Origin: a bacterium UBP6_UBA1196
GTDB lineage: Bacteria; UBP6; UBA1177
DNA: 5,684 nucleotides
Direction: 5' to 3'
NCBI GenBank assembly: GCA_002310035.1
Contig: DBYC01000080.1
Coordinates: 1-5,684, forward strand
Part shown: piece by piece, positions 4,976 to 5,684 of the stretch
How positions within the stretch are numbered: the first letter of the stretch is position 1
Layout of the letters: every line of letters begins with the position of its first letter
The notes under the pieces: generated by a model
The model's database searches: none
What the model was told of the DNA's origin: nothing
Seen by the model: only the letters and a program-made list of their open reading frames with translations
Translations under genes and position numbers: made by a program

Positions 4976-5614
4976 ATGGCGAAAAAATATTCTGATTTCA
5001 TAAAAGTTTTTATTCAGCTTGTTCTGATCTCAGTCCTTTCGTTTTTTATGAACAAATACCGCTTTTCTGCAAGACACTTCATATTTCCGGCGGCGCTTTT
5101 CATTCTGCCGCTCGCTTTTGACAGAACTTTCAGGCCTAAGAATATTTTCAAGCCTTCGCGTGAAGGATTCTGTCTCTTTTTGCTGGTGACTCTGGCGGTC
5201 CTGCTGTTTTATCCGCCGCTCTTTTTTGCATACAATCTCAAATTCATGCACCGCGCATTTATAACGCCGTCTTCAGGAATGATCATGCAGGCGGTCACAA
5301 AAGGGCTCATCGCGATCGCAGTAGCTGCAATACCGGAGGAATTTTTCTTCCGCGGCTACATCCAGGAGCATGTATTAGCGAAATCAGACCGGAAAATCCT
5401 GAAGATCGTGTCGTTGAAAAACCTCTTTACGTCGCTTCTTTTCGGATTAGTCCACGCGCTCGCATTTCTTGACATAACGCGGGCGGCGACATTCTTTCCG
5501 TCGCTTCTTTTCGGGCTTTTCACCGAAAAAAGCAAAGGCAGGATCTTCTACAGCATATCATTTCACATAGTTTCGAATATTTTAGCTTTCATCCTTTGGA
5601 CTTTCGTGGAATAA
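4976..5614 (+). CDS. CPBP-family glutamic intramembrane protease
   Basis: A 212-residue integral membrane protein with about six to seven hydrophobic segments. It carries the full CPBP (CAAX protease and bacteriocin-processing, Abi) active site: motif 1 PEEFFFRG with E121, E122 and R126; motif 2 FGLVHA with H160; and motif 3 FHIVSN with H197 and N201. Members cleave substrates within the membrane, acting as prenyl-protein, bacteriocin-immunity or C-terminal sorting proteases. The TFFPSLLFG stretch (172-180) recalls the subgroup that processes C-terminal sorting signals, but this is a memory-based comparison. The length is normal for the family and the active site looks functional. It starts 8 bases after the pseudo-ATPase gene; an AGG overlapping that gene's stop codon is the only ribosome binding site, so translation may be coupled. 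Its 3' end lies 11 bases from the convergent tRNA-Phe gene. The substrate is unknown. Confidence 0.85.
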   Translation: MAKKYSDFIKVFIQLVLISVLSFFMNKYRFSARHFIFPAALFILPLAFDRTFRPKNIFKPSREGFCLFLLVTLAVLLFYPPLFFAYNLKFMHRAFITPSSGMIMQAVTKGLIAIAVAAIPEEFFFRGYIQEHVLAKSDRKILKIVSLKNLFTSLLFGLVHALAFLDITRAATFFPSLLFGLFTEKSKGRIFYSISFHIVSNILAFILWTFVE

Positions 5615-5625
5615 GTTCGGAAAGG

Positions 5626-5684
5626 TGGTGCCCAGGGACAGAATCGAACTGCCCACACGGGGATTTTCAGTCCCCTGCTCTACC
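5626..5684 (-). tRNA. tRNA-Phe (GAA), 5' part beyond the window
   Basis: The minus strand shows the 3' 59 bases of a tRNA. The end of the D arm (GGTAGAGC) is followed by a five-pair anticodon stem, GGGGA/TCCCC, closing the loop CTGAAAA, whose anticodon is GAA (Phe). Then come a short variable loop GTGTG, a T arm (GGCAG-TTCGATT-CTGTC), the acceptor strand CCTGGGC, discriminator A and an encoded CCA (5628-5626). About 17 bases of the 5' end lie past the right edge. It converges on the protease gene with no visible terminator between them. Confidence 0.95.

Overview
This is a bacterial chromosomal window of moderate to low GC. It combines a defence- or toxin-like accessory block on the left with what looks like a resident membrane-protein operon and a tRNA gene on the right. 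The tRNA encodes its own CCA and is a standard bacterial tRNA-Phe. Nothing in the sequence identifies the phylum securely. Codon use differs by eye between the two halves: the left block favours A/T-ending codons (gaa, aaa, tta/ttg, att), while the right operon favours ttc, tcg, ccg and gac. This suggests the left block has a different history.

Left block (1-3339). A minus-strand gene (150-665) encodes a 171-residue protein that resembles the phage-associated Barnase-EndoU-ColicinE5/D-RelE-like (PBECR) nucleases. No partner antitoxin is visible. Upstream of it lies a 363-base non-coding stretch with a long interrupted hairpin, a 10-bp inverted repeat, a near-perfect direct repeat that places TATAAT twice on the minus strand, and a controller-type operator. 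That operator precedes a rightward two-gene operon. The first gene encodes an 87-residue XRE-type regulator that closely resembles the C (controller) proteins of restriction-modification systems. The second overlaps it by 8 bases and encodes a 684-residue fusion of a PD-(D/E)XK nuclease with a DUF2075 (Schlafen group 3-like) helicase. No methyltransferase is visible. The likely logic is a C-protein timer controlling a nuclease-helicase instead of a restriction enzyme.

Right block (3340-5684). After a 236-base spacer with several dyads and a TATAAT box, two co-directional genes lie 8 bases apart. The first (3576-4967) is a membrane protein with the architecture of a heavy-metal (P1B) P-type ATPase, but it lacks the actuator domain and the key residues of every catalytic motif: CPC reads SPA, DKTGT reads DTDKY, TGD reads ANP, and GDGxND is gone. 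I read it as a pseudo-P-type ATPase. The second (4976-5614) is a CPBP-family glutamic intramembrane protease with an intact EExxxR/H/HxxxN active site. Their coupling suggests a membrane complex in which the dead ATPase serves as scaffold or regulator. A tRNA-Phe gene converges on this operon from the right and is cut by the window edge.

The two items most worth following up are the controller-box-regulated nuclease-helicase operon and the dead P-type ATPase/CPBP protease pair.
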